Positions 57,410 through 64,000 of a stretch of 64,000 nt of DNA are shown here, piece by piece. Within the stretch, counting starts at the first letter, position 1. Each line of letters starts with the position of its first letter. A model generated the notes under the pieces. The model did not search any database, had not been told where the DNA came from, and saw nothing but the letters and a program-made list of their open reading frames with translations. The position numbers and the translations under genes were made by a program. The DNA is from Myroides sp. NP-2. GTDB lineage: Bacteria > Bacteroidota > Bacteroidia > Flavobacteriales > Flavobacteriaceae. The stretch covers positions 111,379-175,378 of the forward strand of contig NZ_JACHTD010000008.1 in NCBI RefSeq assembly GCF_014145665.1. Reading direction: 5' to 3'.

Positions 57410-58729
57410 ATGTCAAACAAAAACCCTATTACAATGGCTACAATTAAGTTTCTACTTAGAGGGAAGTCTAATCCTTCGGTTTTGTACTTAAGATTCTTAC
57501 ATACAAAACAAATAGATATTTTCTACAGAACACAAATTCTTATTGATCCTGCTCATTGGGATGCTAAAAAGGAACAGATAAAAAATATTAGCGCTGTTAA
57601 AAACAGAAATGAGTTAAATATAAAACTTAACGAACTTCAAGTTCACATTCTAACAGAATTCAATAATTCATACATACAAGGTGAAATAATTGATAAAGCC
57701 TGGATTGCTAGTAAAGTAAATGAATTCTTTAATCGTCCAACTTCAGAGAATAATTTTCAAATAAAAAAAGAAGAAGTTTATTTAACTTCTTTCGCTACGT
57801 GGTGGATTGAAAACAAAGCTACAAAACACAAAGTAGCTGCCGATAAATATATGAACGATAAGTCTATTAGTCATTATAGTAGATTAAGAGATTTATTAAT
57901 TGAGTTCGAAGGTAATAACAAAATCAAGTTAACAGATATTGACAATAAAGTATTAGACAATTTTAGTAGCTATCTTTCAAATGATAGAGGATTTTCTGAA
58001 ACAACAGTACACAGACACGTTTCTCGCGCTAAATTCTTTTGCGAAAGAGCTGAAAAGATGAATTTAAAAGTCAATAAAGGTTATAGAGAAATAGTATATA
58101 TCAAAAAAACAGAAACACCATATAAAGCACCATATCTAAATACAGATGAAATAAACAAGATTTATAATCTTAAAATAAATGACAAGAAAAAAGAGGCTAT
58201 TAGAGATAATTTTATAATTGGCTTATGGACCGGAATGCGTGTATCAGATTTCTTAACTAGATTATCAATGAACGATATTCAAGGAGATTTTATAAATATC
58301 AAGACTTTCAAGACCAATCATAGCGTAACAATACCATTACATCCACAAATCAAAGAAATACTTAAAAAATGGAATGGACTACCTCCAAAAACCTTTGAAC
58401 AAGAATTCAATAGAGAAATTAAAAGTATTTGTAAATTAGCTAATATTACAAATATGATAACAGGTGGTAAGATAAAAACTAAAGTTGATAATTCAACAGG
58501 AGAAGATACCGTTCGAAAAGAAGTTGGAGAATACCCTAAATACAAATTAGTATCTTCTCATATTTGCAGAAGATCTTTTGCAACAAATCACATTGGGAAA
58601 TTACCAAACAAAGTAATAATGGATGTTTGTGGCTGGAAGTCGGAAAAACAAATGTTAGAATATAACAAACAGACAAATTTAGAAAGCGCTAAAATATTAG
58701 CAGAGTTCTGGAAACAACAAAATATATAA
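57410..58729 (+). CDS. Tyrosine site-specific integrase
   Basis: 439 residues from the ATG at 57410. N-terminal arm-binding part (Bacteroidota Arm-DNA-binding type, about residues 12-95), SAM-like core-binding part (about 120-230) and a catalytic domain with R277 (GLWTGMRVSD), K301-like lysine in KTFKTNH, H384-x-x-R387 (SSHICRRS), W409 and nucleophile Y418 (MLEYNK). All catalytic residues are intact. Its promoter is probably TATGTTTG at 57350-57357, which overlaps a direct repeat. It lies directly beside the tRNA-Arg pair. Confidence 0.93.
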   Translation: MSNKNPITMATIKFLLRGKSNPSVLYLRFLHTKQIDIFYRTQILIDPAHWDAKKEQIKNISAVKNRNELNIKLNELQVHILTEFNNSYIQGEIIDKAWIASKVNEFFNRPTSENNFQIKKEEVYLTSFATWWIENKATKHKVAADKYMNDKSISHYSRLRDLLIEFEGNNKIKLTDIDNKVLDNFSSYLSNDRGFSETTVHRHVSRAKFFCERAEKMNLKVNKGYREIVYIKKTETPYKAPYLNTDEINKIYNLKINDKKKEAIRDNFIIGLWTGMRVSDFLTRLSMNDIQGDFINIKTFKTNHSVTIPLHPQIKEILKKWNGLPPKTFEQEFNREIKSICKLANITNMITGGKIKTKVDNSTGEDTVRKEVGEYPKYKLVSSHICRRSFATNHIGKLPNKVIMDVCGWKSEKQMLEYNKQTNLESAKILAEFWKQQNI

Positions 58730-58731
58730 TT

Positions 58732-59121
58732 ATGTCAGACAAAAAAATAATTGAAAACCCAGCAGAAAGAATTAAAATGCTTGCTGATGAATTAAGAGTT
58801 CCCGTAAGTCATTTAGGTGCAAAATTAGGACATAACAATAACGCTACTGTAAATTCTATCATTTACGGAAAAACAGCAACCATAACTAACGCATTTGCAG
58901 ATAACGCAATTGAACACATACCCGAAATAAATTATCTTTTTTTATTAAAAGGCGAATTACCTATTTTAAACAATAACGACACAACTACTCAACTGCAACA
59001 AAATATGCTCGGAAATAATGGAGATATTACAATGCAGCAAATTATAGCTAAACTTGATGTAATTTCTAAAACACAGATAAAAATTCTAAAAGAAATTGAA
59101 GAATTGAAAAAAAACAAATAA
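58732..59121 (+). CDS. Small regulator-like protein of phage element
   Basis: 129 residues, starting 2 bases after the integrase stop, so co-transcribed. The first about 75 residues (ERIKMLADELRVPVSHLGAKLGHNNNATVNSIIYG) look like a degenerate XRE-type helix-turn-helix as in phage repressors. The rest is a short coiled coil (ISKTQIKILKEIEELKKNK) for dimerisation. No enzyme motif. DNA-binding role is inferred. Confidence 0.5.
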   Translation: MSDKKIIENPAERIKMLADELRVPVSHLGAKLGHNNNATVNSIIYGKTATITNAFADNAIEHIPEINYLFLLKGELPILNNNDTTTQLQQNMLGNNGDITMQQIIAKLDVISKTQIKILKEIEELKKNK

Positions 59122-59154
59122 TATAGTTTTTATATAATTATATAAAATATTTTA

Positions 59155-59162
59155 TATATTTG
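59155..59162 (+). promoter_or_regulatory. -7 box of structured RNA locus
   Basis: TATATTTG, exact match to TANNTTTG; no TTG in the right place upstream. Predicted start about base 59169. Confidence 0.5.
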
Positions 59163-59168
59163 TACCAA

Positions 59169-59272
59169 TCAATTAGACGTGGTAATCTGAATTGATTTAG
59201 GTTATATGTCTTAATTGATTGCCTTAAAAAACCTCCAACAGCTTACCACGTCGCTGATTGGAGGTTTTTTTA
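59169..59272 (+). ncRNA. Candidate small structured RNA with looped terminator
   Basis: About 103 bases between a perfect -7 box and a terminator. Terminator stem: 59230-59242 with 59253-59266 (13 pairs, one bulged A) and T-run after. Its 10-base loop TTACCACGTC (59243-59252) is exactly complementary to GACGTGGTAA (59176-59185). A competing stem joins 59166-59178 with 59208-59221 (one bulge). No frame of useful length. Identified by eye only. Confidence 0.5.
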
Positions 59273-59687
59273 TGCGTTCTACGGCTCGATTTCGAAAACC
59301 TCATAATATAAAGTCAAGAAGAAATGAAAGGTTGCTTGACAGGTCATTGCAAGAGACAGACCACCAAGGGCAGTACTAACAATCTGCAAATTGTCTCAAA
59401 TTACAACATTGGTAGTTAGACGTAGTTGTATGTTTTAGATGCGCGTATTTTCCTAACGAAGCAGATAAATAAAACACAATCCTGGCTTTTCGAGTTATAT
59501 ATATTTAGTATCAAATATTCTCGGATTGCTTAAGGATAATTGTGTTTTAGCCACAACGTTTTAGCCTTCAAAGCAGTTATAAATATCAAGTATTACTTAT
59601 AATATAACTTACCCTTTTTTTTAAAAAAACTACTCAAAAACACCCCCAATTCAAACAAGTGTTAACAAAACTAAGCAAGTGCTTCGT
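59273..59687. other. Gene-free structured region in prophage element
   Basis: About 415 bases without a supportable gene. Contains a long imperfect hairpin (TAAAACACAAT 59470-59480 with ATTGTGTTTTA 59539-59549, inner CGAG/CTCG pairs) and direct repeats GTTTTAGCC at 59544-59552 and 59558-59566. Function unknown. Confidence 0.5.
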
Positions 59688-59843
59688 TAAATTGAAATAA
59701 ACCATACCATGTCAAGTAGAGAAATTGCTACTATGACTAGAAAAAGACACGATCATGTTATGCGTGACATTAGATCAATAGAGGTTAATTTGGAGAGTCC
59801 AAATTTGGACAGTCTATGGAAATCAAGCGTTTACACTATTTAA
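59688..59843 (+). pseudogene. Truncated Rha/phage-regulator remnant
   Basis: An ATG at 59709 begins a 44-residue frame, too short for a normal gene. It reads MSSREIATMTRKRHDHVMRD then IRSIEV..., closely like the start of Rha-family phage regulatory proteins, and ends abruptly in an unrelated tail with TAA at 59841-59843. Upstream in-frame bases (from 59691) also read like the usual N-terminal IEINHT, so both ends look lost. Likely a leftover of a longer gene, possibly still expressed as a short peptide. Confidence 0.6.
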
Positions 59844-59883
59844 TAAGTGGCTTTTTGTTTTATTTATTTAGTGATAAACTATA

Positions 59884-60099
59884 TTAATACTCAATCTTAC
59901 ACGCTGTTCTTCCTGCGTTTCTCGCTTCGTTTAAACTAACTTTATAAATACTTGTAGAACAGTTACTCAATCCCCTACATTTGTTTGATTTGTGATATTT
60001 CTTACTTGATTTACCTTTGCAAATATAAACTTCTTGTTGACTTGAAAAAGAAAACAAAAACACAGATAACAAGCCGATTAAAAGTGATTTTTTAGCCAT
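59884..60099 (-). CDS. Small secreted protein with YH..C..L..C motif
   Basis: 71 residues. Signal peptide (LFSFSSQQEVY region), then a compact cysteine-containing domain with YICKGKSSKKYHKSNKCRGL and later a C-x3-E-type end GRTACKIEY. The YH-x5-C-x-G-L ... C pattern is seen in small secreted zinc-binding modules of Bacteroidota. Last gene of a leftward three-gene operon, separated by 3 bases from the one before. Function unknown. Confidence 0.7.
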   Translation of the reverse strand: MAKKSLLIGLLSVFLFSFSSQQEVYICKGKSSKKYHKSNKCRGLSNCSTSIYKVSLNEARNAGRTACKIEY

Positions 60100-60102
60100 T
60101 AT

Positions 60103-60282
60103 TTAATTTATCTTTTTTTTACTTTCTAAAGTTAATACATCTCCAGTTCTTGTATCAAGCATCATTTTACTATCAACAATATGTGTATATCTACCATTTA
60201 TACTATTCAAATATCCTATTATTGAAAAAGATACAATTGCTACAATAAATAATATAATTTTTATTTTCTCGTATTTAGTCAT
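60103..60282 (-). CDS. 59-residue membrane protein with LDTRTG motif
   Basis: Frame from ATG at 60282 to TAA at 60103; shorter than usual ORF cut-offs. One membrane helix (about residues 7-24, KIIILFIVAIVSFSIIGYL-like) and a C-terminal part IVDSKMMLDTRTGDVLTLES, in which the LDTRTG motif resembles that of many Bacteroidota small exported proteins. It starts 2 bases after the upstream lipoprotein stop and ends 3 bases before the next start, so it is a real member of the operon by spacing. Confidence 0.68.
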   Translation of the reverse strand: MTKYEKIKIILFIVAIVSFSIIGYLNSINGRYTHIVDSKMMLDTRTGDVLTLESKKKIN

Positions 60283-60284
60283 AA

Positions 60285-60701
60285 TTATAATCCATTTTTA
60301 TTTATCCATTTCAAAAACTCATCATACTTTAACTGACCATCAATAGACATCTTATTATTACCTTCTTCAATGCCTTTAAGCTCCATTTTCATACCTTTTA
60401 AATATTTATTATAGTAAATATTACCATAACCGTCCTTCACAGAATTTAAAACAATAGTATCTACTTTTTCAGCTTCATCTATGGCGTATTTAAGATATTC
60501 TTTTATTAGTAACATATCCTTTGAAGATACTAATAACGTTGTATCTTTATTTACTAATTGTATCCGTTTATTATTCCATTCAATAGATTTTTGTAAATGC
60601 TCTACATTTCTTTCGATAGATTCTTTTTTAGAATATTCTTTTTTTTCATTGCAAGAATAAAACGTTACAAAACAAATTAGGTATAAAAAAGCTCTTTTCA
60701 T
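60285..60701 (-). CDS. Lipoprotein, first gene of cargo operon
   Basis: 138 residues with lipobox FYSC (Cys17). Mature part is helical and charged (ESIERNVEHLQKSIEWNNKRIQLV, TIVLNSVKDGYGNIYYNK), no family recognised. It leads a leftward operon of a lipoprotein, a membrane protein and a secreted protein within a prophage-like element, the usual pattern of host-altering cargo (moron) genes. Function unknown. Confidence 0.7.
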   Translation of the reverse strand: MKRAFLYLICFVTFYSCNEKKEYSKKESIERNVEHLQKSIEWNNKRIQLVNKDTTLLVSSKDMLLIKEYLKYAIDEAEKVDTIVLNSVKDGYGNIYYNKYLKGMKMELKGIEEGNNKMSIDGQLKYDEFLKWINKNGL

Positions 60702-60742
60702 TTAAGAAATGTATATGTTAACAAAAACCAAATATAAACAAA

Positions 60743-60771
60743 TAAAAAATGCGATCTAAACAGACCGCATT
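60743..60771 (-). terminator. Terminator of repressor gene
   Basis: AATGCGATCT / AGACCGCATT stem with one A-C mismatch and loop AAAC, followed on the minus strand by T's. Confidence 0.75.
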
Positions 60772-60783
60772 AATTTGACTTAT

Positions 60784-61617
60784 TTAAAAACTTCTCTTTA
60801 TTACATTGAATATCTGATACACATCATTTGCCGAGTATTCAAAAGGTTTATGTTCTGGGTTTCTACTAAGCAAAGTAAATTTCCCCGTTTCTTTATTATA
60901 ACCTCCAATATCTTTATGCATAATACCCGATTTGGTTACGAAAATCAGACCATATTTAGTACTATGCAAATTATCCCAAAACTGACGACCAACTTCACGA
61001 GCTAATATTTCAGAACCTCCTGGGGTATCGTCTAGCATTCCTCCGTTCATACTTTCTCCCTCGCTTACAAAACAAATGTAATTTCCTTTCGCAATATGAT
61101 CAGCTTTAAATCTTATGTATTCAAAACCATTAACACAATTCATTTCATCTTGATAACATTCAATATATGAAGCATAAGCAGGAAAAGGAACTTTCAATAC
61201 TTCTATTTCGATTCTACCATTAGGATACAAATAAAATCTATTACCATTAGAGTTAGTAAAAACCTCTACTTCATCATCAAGATAATCTGTGTCAAGAACA
61301 AATACGCTATTATGAGTTATTTTAGAATCAGCACTACTATTATGAATTGGTTCTCCTACTAATGATTTAGTTAAATCAACAAACATCTCTCCTATACCTT
61401 TTAATTGATATTCTACAGAAATATTGTACAAATCACATAATTTTAATACAACATCAATACCTACATTCTGTCTTCCTGATAATACTTCAGACATATTATT
61501 AGCTCTTAAACCTAAATTATCTGCCAGTTCTTTTTTAGAAGAAACCATATGGCTATTCAACAGATAATCAACAGTTTTGATAAAATTATTATTAATAAAT
61601 TCTTTAATATTTTTCAT
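60784..61617 (-). CDS. Phage S24-family repressor (CI/LexA-like)
   Basis: 277 residues. N-terminal XRE helix-turn-helix (about 14-62, KKELADNLGLRANNMSEVLSGRQ) and a C-terminal S24 peptidase domain with catalytic S189 in GESM and K235 in MHKD, as in LexA and CI-type phage repressors that self-cleave on RecA activation. It represses the divergent early operon, presumably by the palindromic operators between them. The leftward start overlaps a near -7 box (TTATTTTG-like), suggesting a leaderless or self-regulated transcript. Confidence 0.87.
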   Translation of the reverse strand: MKNIKEFINNNFIKTVDYLLNSHMVSSKKELADNLGLRANNMSEVLSGRQNVGIDVVLKLCDLYNISVEYQLKGIGEMFVDLTKSLVGEPIHNSSADSKITHNSVFVLDTDYLDDEVEVFTNSNGNRFYLYPNGRIEIEVLKVPFPAYASYIECYQDEMNCVNGFEYIRFKADHIAKGNYICFVSEGESMNGGMLDDTPGGSEILAREVGRQFWDNLHSTKYGLIFVTKSGIMHKDIGGYNKETGKFTLLSRNPEHKPFEYSANDVYQIFNVIKRSF

Positions 61618-61630
61618 AGCAAAATAATTT

Positions 61631-61649
61631 GATTCAGAAATTATGTATT
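61631..61649. promoter_or_regulatory. Operator O2 (imperfect dyad)
   Basis: ATTCAGAA / TTATGTATT resembles operator O1; centres are 30 bases apart, about three helix turns. Confidence 0.5.
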
Positions 61650-61655
61650 ATTTAT

Positions 61656-61685
61656 TTTGTTATACAGAATTTCTGTATATATTTG
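61656..61685 (+). promoter_or_regulatory. Rightward early promoter of prophage operon
   Basis: TTTG at 61656-61659, 18-base spacer, TATATTTG at 61678-61685. The spacer holds the O1 operator. The start codon of the KilA-N gene is about 300 bases downstream. Confidence 0.75.
61661..61679. promoter_or_regulatory. Operator O1 (perfect 9-1-9 palindrome)
   Basis: Bases 61661-61679, TATACAGAA, T, TTCTGTATA, perfectly symmetric around one base, placed between the -33 and -7 boxes of the early promoter. Confidence 0.7.
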
Positions 61686-61700
61686 TAACAACAAAACACA

Positions 61701-61734
61701 ACACAAGTCTACCCTTTCAAAAACAAACTTGTGT
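61701..61734 (+). other. Hairpin at start of early transcript leader
   Basis: Perfect 8-pair ACACAAGT / ACTTGTGT stem with an 18-base loop, about 10 bases after the predicted transcription start. Confidence 0.5.
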
Positions 61735-61747
61735 CGTGACATAAAAA

Positions 61748-61758
61748 GCTCTTTGACA
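61748..61758 (+). promoter_or_regulatory. boxA-like antitermination element
   Basis: GCTCTTTGACA (followed by TATTGGG) resembles the rRNA/phage boxA element (GCTCTTTAACA in E. coli rrn). It sits in a leader that is long for this genome. Confidence 0.45.
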
Positions 61759-61990
61759 TATTGGGAAACAAACGTCTTAATTTAGTTTGTAAACTATTGA
61801 CGTAGTTCACTATTTTAATTCGCTTTGTTTCAAAACGCCACGAGGGGCGTTAATACCTGTCAAAATTTAAAAACTTTTCAAACTATCGCTTTTACGCAAT
61901 AATTCGTATAACAAAAATACGGATTAAACAGATATGTAACAGCGAAGTGTACAAATATATTCGTTAAAATTTTCTTAAATACAAGTATTT

Positions 61991-62758
61991 ATGGAACACA
62001 TATTCCAATATAACAACCAAGACGTAACATTTCAATTAGGGAGTGGAGATGTAATGGTTAACGCAACACAAATGGCTAAGCCCTTTGGAAAGACAACTAA
62101 AGATTATCTAAGAACACAAAGTTCTGATGAATTAATATCTGCTTTATCCGCTAGGCTAAAATGCCTACCGACTGATTTGCTGATAGTTAAGAATGGTGGT
62201 ACTAATCCAGGTACTTGGATGCATGAAGATATCGCTCTTGATTTTGCTCAATGGTTATCAATCGATTTTAAATTGTGGTGTAATGACAGAATTAAAGAGT
62301 TATTACAAAAGGGAGTTGTTACAATAAATAATGACGACGAAACTATTGCACAAGCATTAAATATTCTACAAAAAAGATTAGATGCTAGTAAACAACAGCT
62401 TCAAATACTTGAAGGTCAAAACACAATTCAAAGAGAAGAAATAAAAATTCTTTCTCCAAAAGCTGAATATACAGACAAAGTATTACAATCTACCTCTACA
62501 TTAACAGTGAATCAAATAGCTTTAGAATTAGGTATAACCAGTATAAAACTAAATAGAATACTAGCAGAGAGAAAGATTCAGTATAAACAAGGTGGAATTT
62601 GGTTATTAACAGCTAAATACAGAGATATGGGTTATGCTGAGTTAAGAACTTTTACAAGTTTAAATCAAGAAACAAAAGAGCAAAAAACTTATTCTAACAC
62701 TGTATGGACAGAAAAAGGAAGATTATTTATTCATCAATTATTAAAAAAACCAGCATAA
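61991..62758 (+). CDS. KilA-N/ANT-type phage antirepressor
   Basis: 255 residues. N-terminal KilA-N domain (residues about 5-110, MVNATQMAKPFGKTTKDYLR, TWMHEDIALDFAQWLSIDF), a coiled linker (RLDASKQQLQILEGQ) and a C-terminal KilAC/ANT winged-helix domain (LTVNQIALELGITSIKLNRIL, GGIWLLTAKYRDMGY). This is a classical phage antirepressor or DNA-binding protein. First gene of the rightward early operon; its stop overlaps the next ATG (TAATG). Confidence 0.88.
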   Translation: MEHIFQYNNQDVTFQLGSGDVMVNATQMAKPFGKTTKDYLRTQSSDELISALSARLKCLPTDLLIVKNGGTNPGTWMHEDIALDFAQWLSIDFKLWCNDRIKELLQKGVVTINNDDETIAQALNILQKRLDASKQQLQILEGQNTIQREEIKILSPKAEYTDKVLQSTSTLTVNQIALELGITSIKLNRILAERKIQYKQGGIWLLTAKYRDMGYAELRTFTSLNQETKEQKTYSNTVWTEKGRLFIHQLLKKPA

Positions 62759-63024
62759 TGAAAAAAACAAATAAACATCCAAACTTTGGAGATATGCCAT
62801 TTTCTGAAATTGAGAAATGGGAAAAAGAACAACCTGTAATAGTAATGCTCGATAATGGAGATAAAAACTGTATTGCGTTTTTAAAATCAGAATCATTTAC
62901 AGGTGAAAATCCCGAAAGAGATTCGCTTGTTATCCTAATTAATAATACCAGAGATAAAAACACATCGATATTTTCATACAATCAAATCCAACGCTTAAAA
63001 CAATTTTTAAACGAACACTTTTAA
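62758..63024 (+). CDS. Small protein of unknown function (phage operon)
   Basis: 88 residues from the ATG at 62758, which overlaps the preceding stop; the frame opens earlier but inside the antirepressor gene. Sequence MKKTNKHPNFGDMPFSEIEKWEKEQPVIVM has no recognised family. Its translation is likely coupled to the antirepressor. Unknown role. Confidence 0.6.
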   Translation: MKKTNKHPNFGDMPFSEIEKWEKEQPVIVMLDNGDKNCIAFLKSESFTGENPERDSLVILINNTRDKNTSIFSYNQIQRLKQFLNEHF

Positions 63025-63033
63025 ACAAATAAA

Positions 63034-63291
63034 ATGACACAGAACATCATAGATACAGATATAGAGCAAATCGAATTATTAACTTACACAGAAGTATGTG
63101 CTTTAATGGGTATTAAATCAACTACTTTTTACCGCTTCTACAACAACAAGTTAACTGCTTATAGAAATGCAGAAAGACCAGAAGACAAGAAAAAGTATTA
63201 CGACAAAAAAGAGGTTGTAGATTTAATTGAAAGTAGAAAAAAAATACCTACTAGAGTTGTAATTGAAAGAAAAGCGACAGATAATGCTTAA
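63034..63291 (+). CDS. Helix-turn-helix excisionase-like protein
   Basis: 85 residues. Short winged-helix protein of AlpA/Xis style: TYTEVCALMGIKSTTFYRFYNNKLTAYRNAERPEDKKKYYDKKEVVDLIE (split). These proteins assist excision or regulate phage genes. It starts 9 bases after the 88-residue gene and overlaps the next small frame. Confidence 0.68.
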   Translation: MTQNIIDTDIEQIELLTYTEVCALMGIKSTTFYRFYNNKLTAYRNAERPEDKKKYYDKKEVVDLIESRKKIPTRVVIERKATDNA

Positions 63292-63382
63292 TCTTTTATC
63301 CGACCTTATGACTGCACTGGGTATTATGGTAGCTACCCTTTGCTTTATTCTCCTTTGCCTACCTAAGCAAAAAACAAAGTAG
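63284..63382 (+). CDS. 32-residue hydrophobic peptide gene (putative)
   Basis: MLNLLSDLMTALGIMVATLC then FILLCLPKQKTK, one membrane helix. Its ATG overlaps the end of the excisionase-like gene by 8 bases, so it could be translation-coupled. Too short to be confident; may be a holin-like or chance peptide. Confidence 0.35.
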   Translation: MLNLLSDLMTALGIMVATLCFILLCLPKQKTK

Positions 63383-63386
63383 TCTT

Positions 63387-63683
63387 ATGAATGCTACACC
63401 TTATATCGAAAATGGTAAATGGAAACTTTTTGATAAAACATATACCGAACAATCAGAAGCCGACAAAATTCTTTTTGACGGCTTTTTTAATACCATTAGA
63501 AAACACTTAGCATTTTTTAACCCTATGCAAGAAAGAAAAGAATACACAGTATTCGTTTTTTATAGATACGGCGACCACGTCGACTATGCAGAAATAAAAG
63601 TAATAGCTAGTTCAGAAGAAGAAGCTTTAAACAAAGCGAGTTTACCACCTCGCTTCAAAATTTATTGTAAAGAATTAAAATAA
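63387..63683 (+). CDS. Phage protein of unknown function
   Basis: 98 residues, MNATPYIENGKWKLFDKTYTEQ..., with a beta-strand-rich end YTVFVFYRYGDHVDYAEIKVIAS. Not recognised. It lies 9 bases before the truncated gene and 4 bases after the small hydrophobic frame, so it belongs to the early operon. Confidence 0.6.
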   Translation: MNATPYIENGKWKLFDKTYTEQSEADKILFDGFFNTIRKHLAFFNPMQERKEYTVFVFYRYGDHVDYAEIKVIASSEEEALNKASLPPRFKIYCKELK

Positions 63684-63691
63684 CGGGAAAC

Positions 63692-63889
63692 ATGTCAGAT
63701 AATAAAAACCTACCGCAAACTTTTAGCCTTGAAAACTTTAATGTAAACGCCTTAGAGGAAGTAAAAAACAAAAGAGAATTGCAACTTCAAATCATAAAAG
63801 ATAACCCTTACATCGAAATTACGGATAACGAAACTTTTACAACAGCAAAAAAACACAGAACTGCTTTAGTTACATGTAAATTCTGGTGA
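63692..63889 (+). pseudogene. Truncated phage gene (DUF1351-like), cut by IS end
   Basis: 65-residue frame ending CKFW; the last four residues come from the IS terminus (TGTAAATTCTGGTGA). Residues before it, NPYIEITDNETFTTAKKHRTAL, look like the N-terminal part of DUF1351-type phage proteins, which are much longer. So the gene was interrupted at about base 63875. Domain name tentative. Confidence 0.55.
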
Positions 63890-64000
63890 AAGTGACCAGT
63901 ATATTCTGGTTTAAAGTGACCAGTGTAAATGAGGTTTAAAAGCACGGTCAAAAAGTAGTTACTAAAGTACTAAAATAATGGTGTTATTGTTTCCTTTTTT
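63875..64000. mobile_element. Terminus of an IS21-like insertion sequence
   Basis: Two near-identical copies of a 20- to 21-base unit (TTCTGG...AGTGACCAGT) at 63881-63900 and 63904-63924, each with a CTGGT...ACCAG dyad, next to a TG at 63875. Multiple-repeat ends are typical of IS21 family elements. The transposase genes would lie beyond the window. Confidence 0.5.

Larger units (their letters stand above)
57248..63874. mobile_element. Integrative prophage-like element (left portion)
   Basis: From just after the tRNA-Arg pair, the sequence becomes AT-richer and the genes change to phage types: tyrosine integrase, S24 repressor, KilA-N antirepressor, Rha-type remnant, excisionase-like HTH and leftward cargo. 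No structural phage genes are visible, so it may be a degenerate prophage, a satellite or the early part of a full prophage that continues past base 64000. The right att site is not in the window. Confidence 0.75.

Noticed and set aside
59470..59566. CRISPR-like array
   Set aside because: Only two 9-base GTTTTAGCC copies 14 bases apart, with no spacers or Cas genes.

Overview
The window looks like a chromosome segment from the family Flavobacteriaceae (phylum Bacteroidota). Supporting this are several intergenic regions with the Bacteroidota promoter signature (TTG or TTTG, about 19 bases, then TANNTTTG). The gene complement agrees: carboxypeptidase-regulatory/TonB outer-membrane receptors, a PorV/PorQ-type protein, DUF4835, DUF4293, DUF4249 and DUF6495-like families, a Rho with a long Q/N-rich insertion, and the order bamD - omega - coaBC - DUF4835 - recN. 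A Myroides-like genus is only a guess. Nothing here requires a plasmid.

Bases 1 to about 57,250 are ordinary core chromosome. They hold lipid synthesis (cardiolipin synthase, pssA), envelope genes (two TonB-type receptors, PorV-like protein, DUF4105/Lnb-like protein, BamD, several lipoproteins), translation (valS, tcdA, truA, rpsF-rpsR-rplI) and DNA maintenance (priA, ligA, recN). Metabolism is represented by nadC, dapA, coaBC and lpdA. There are also a Fur-family regulator, ferritin, a YpdA-type disulfide reductase, a LytS/LytTR two-component pair divergent from a receptor/DUF4249 pair, an ABC exporter, a DASS anion transporter, an M64 peptidase and rho. Intrinsic terminators are abundant and mostly textbook.

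At 57,091-57,247 lie two tRNA-Arg(ACG) genes behind a strong promoter. From just downstream the DNA becomes visibly more AT-rich and is a temperate-phage-like integrative element: tyrosine integrase, small regulator-like gene, non-coding structured region, truncated Rha-type regulator, a leftward three-gene cargo operon of membrane/secreted proteins, an S24 (CI/LexA-like) repressor, a divergent control region with two operator-like dyads, and a rightward early operon (KilA-N antirepressor, small proteins, helix-turn-helix excisionase-like protein). At about 63,875 that operon appears to be cut by the end of an insertion sequence resembling IS21-family termini. The far end of the element is outside the window.

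The most unusual material is in the element. One is a promoter-plus-terminator RNA locus (59,155-59,272) whose terminator has a 10-base loop perfectly complementary to a segment near the RNA's 5' end. Others are the two-operator repressor switch with a long boxA-like leader, the compact leftward operon including a 59-residue gene, and the IS-truncated gene. All functional statements are from reading the sequence; no database search was possible.
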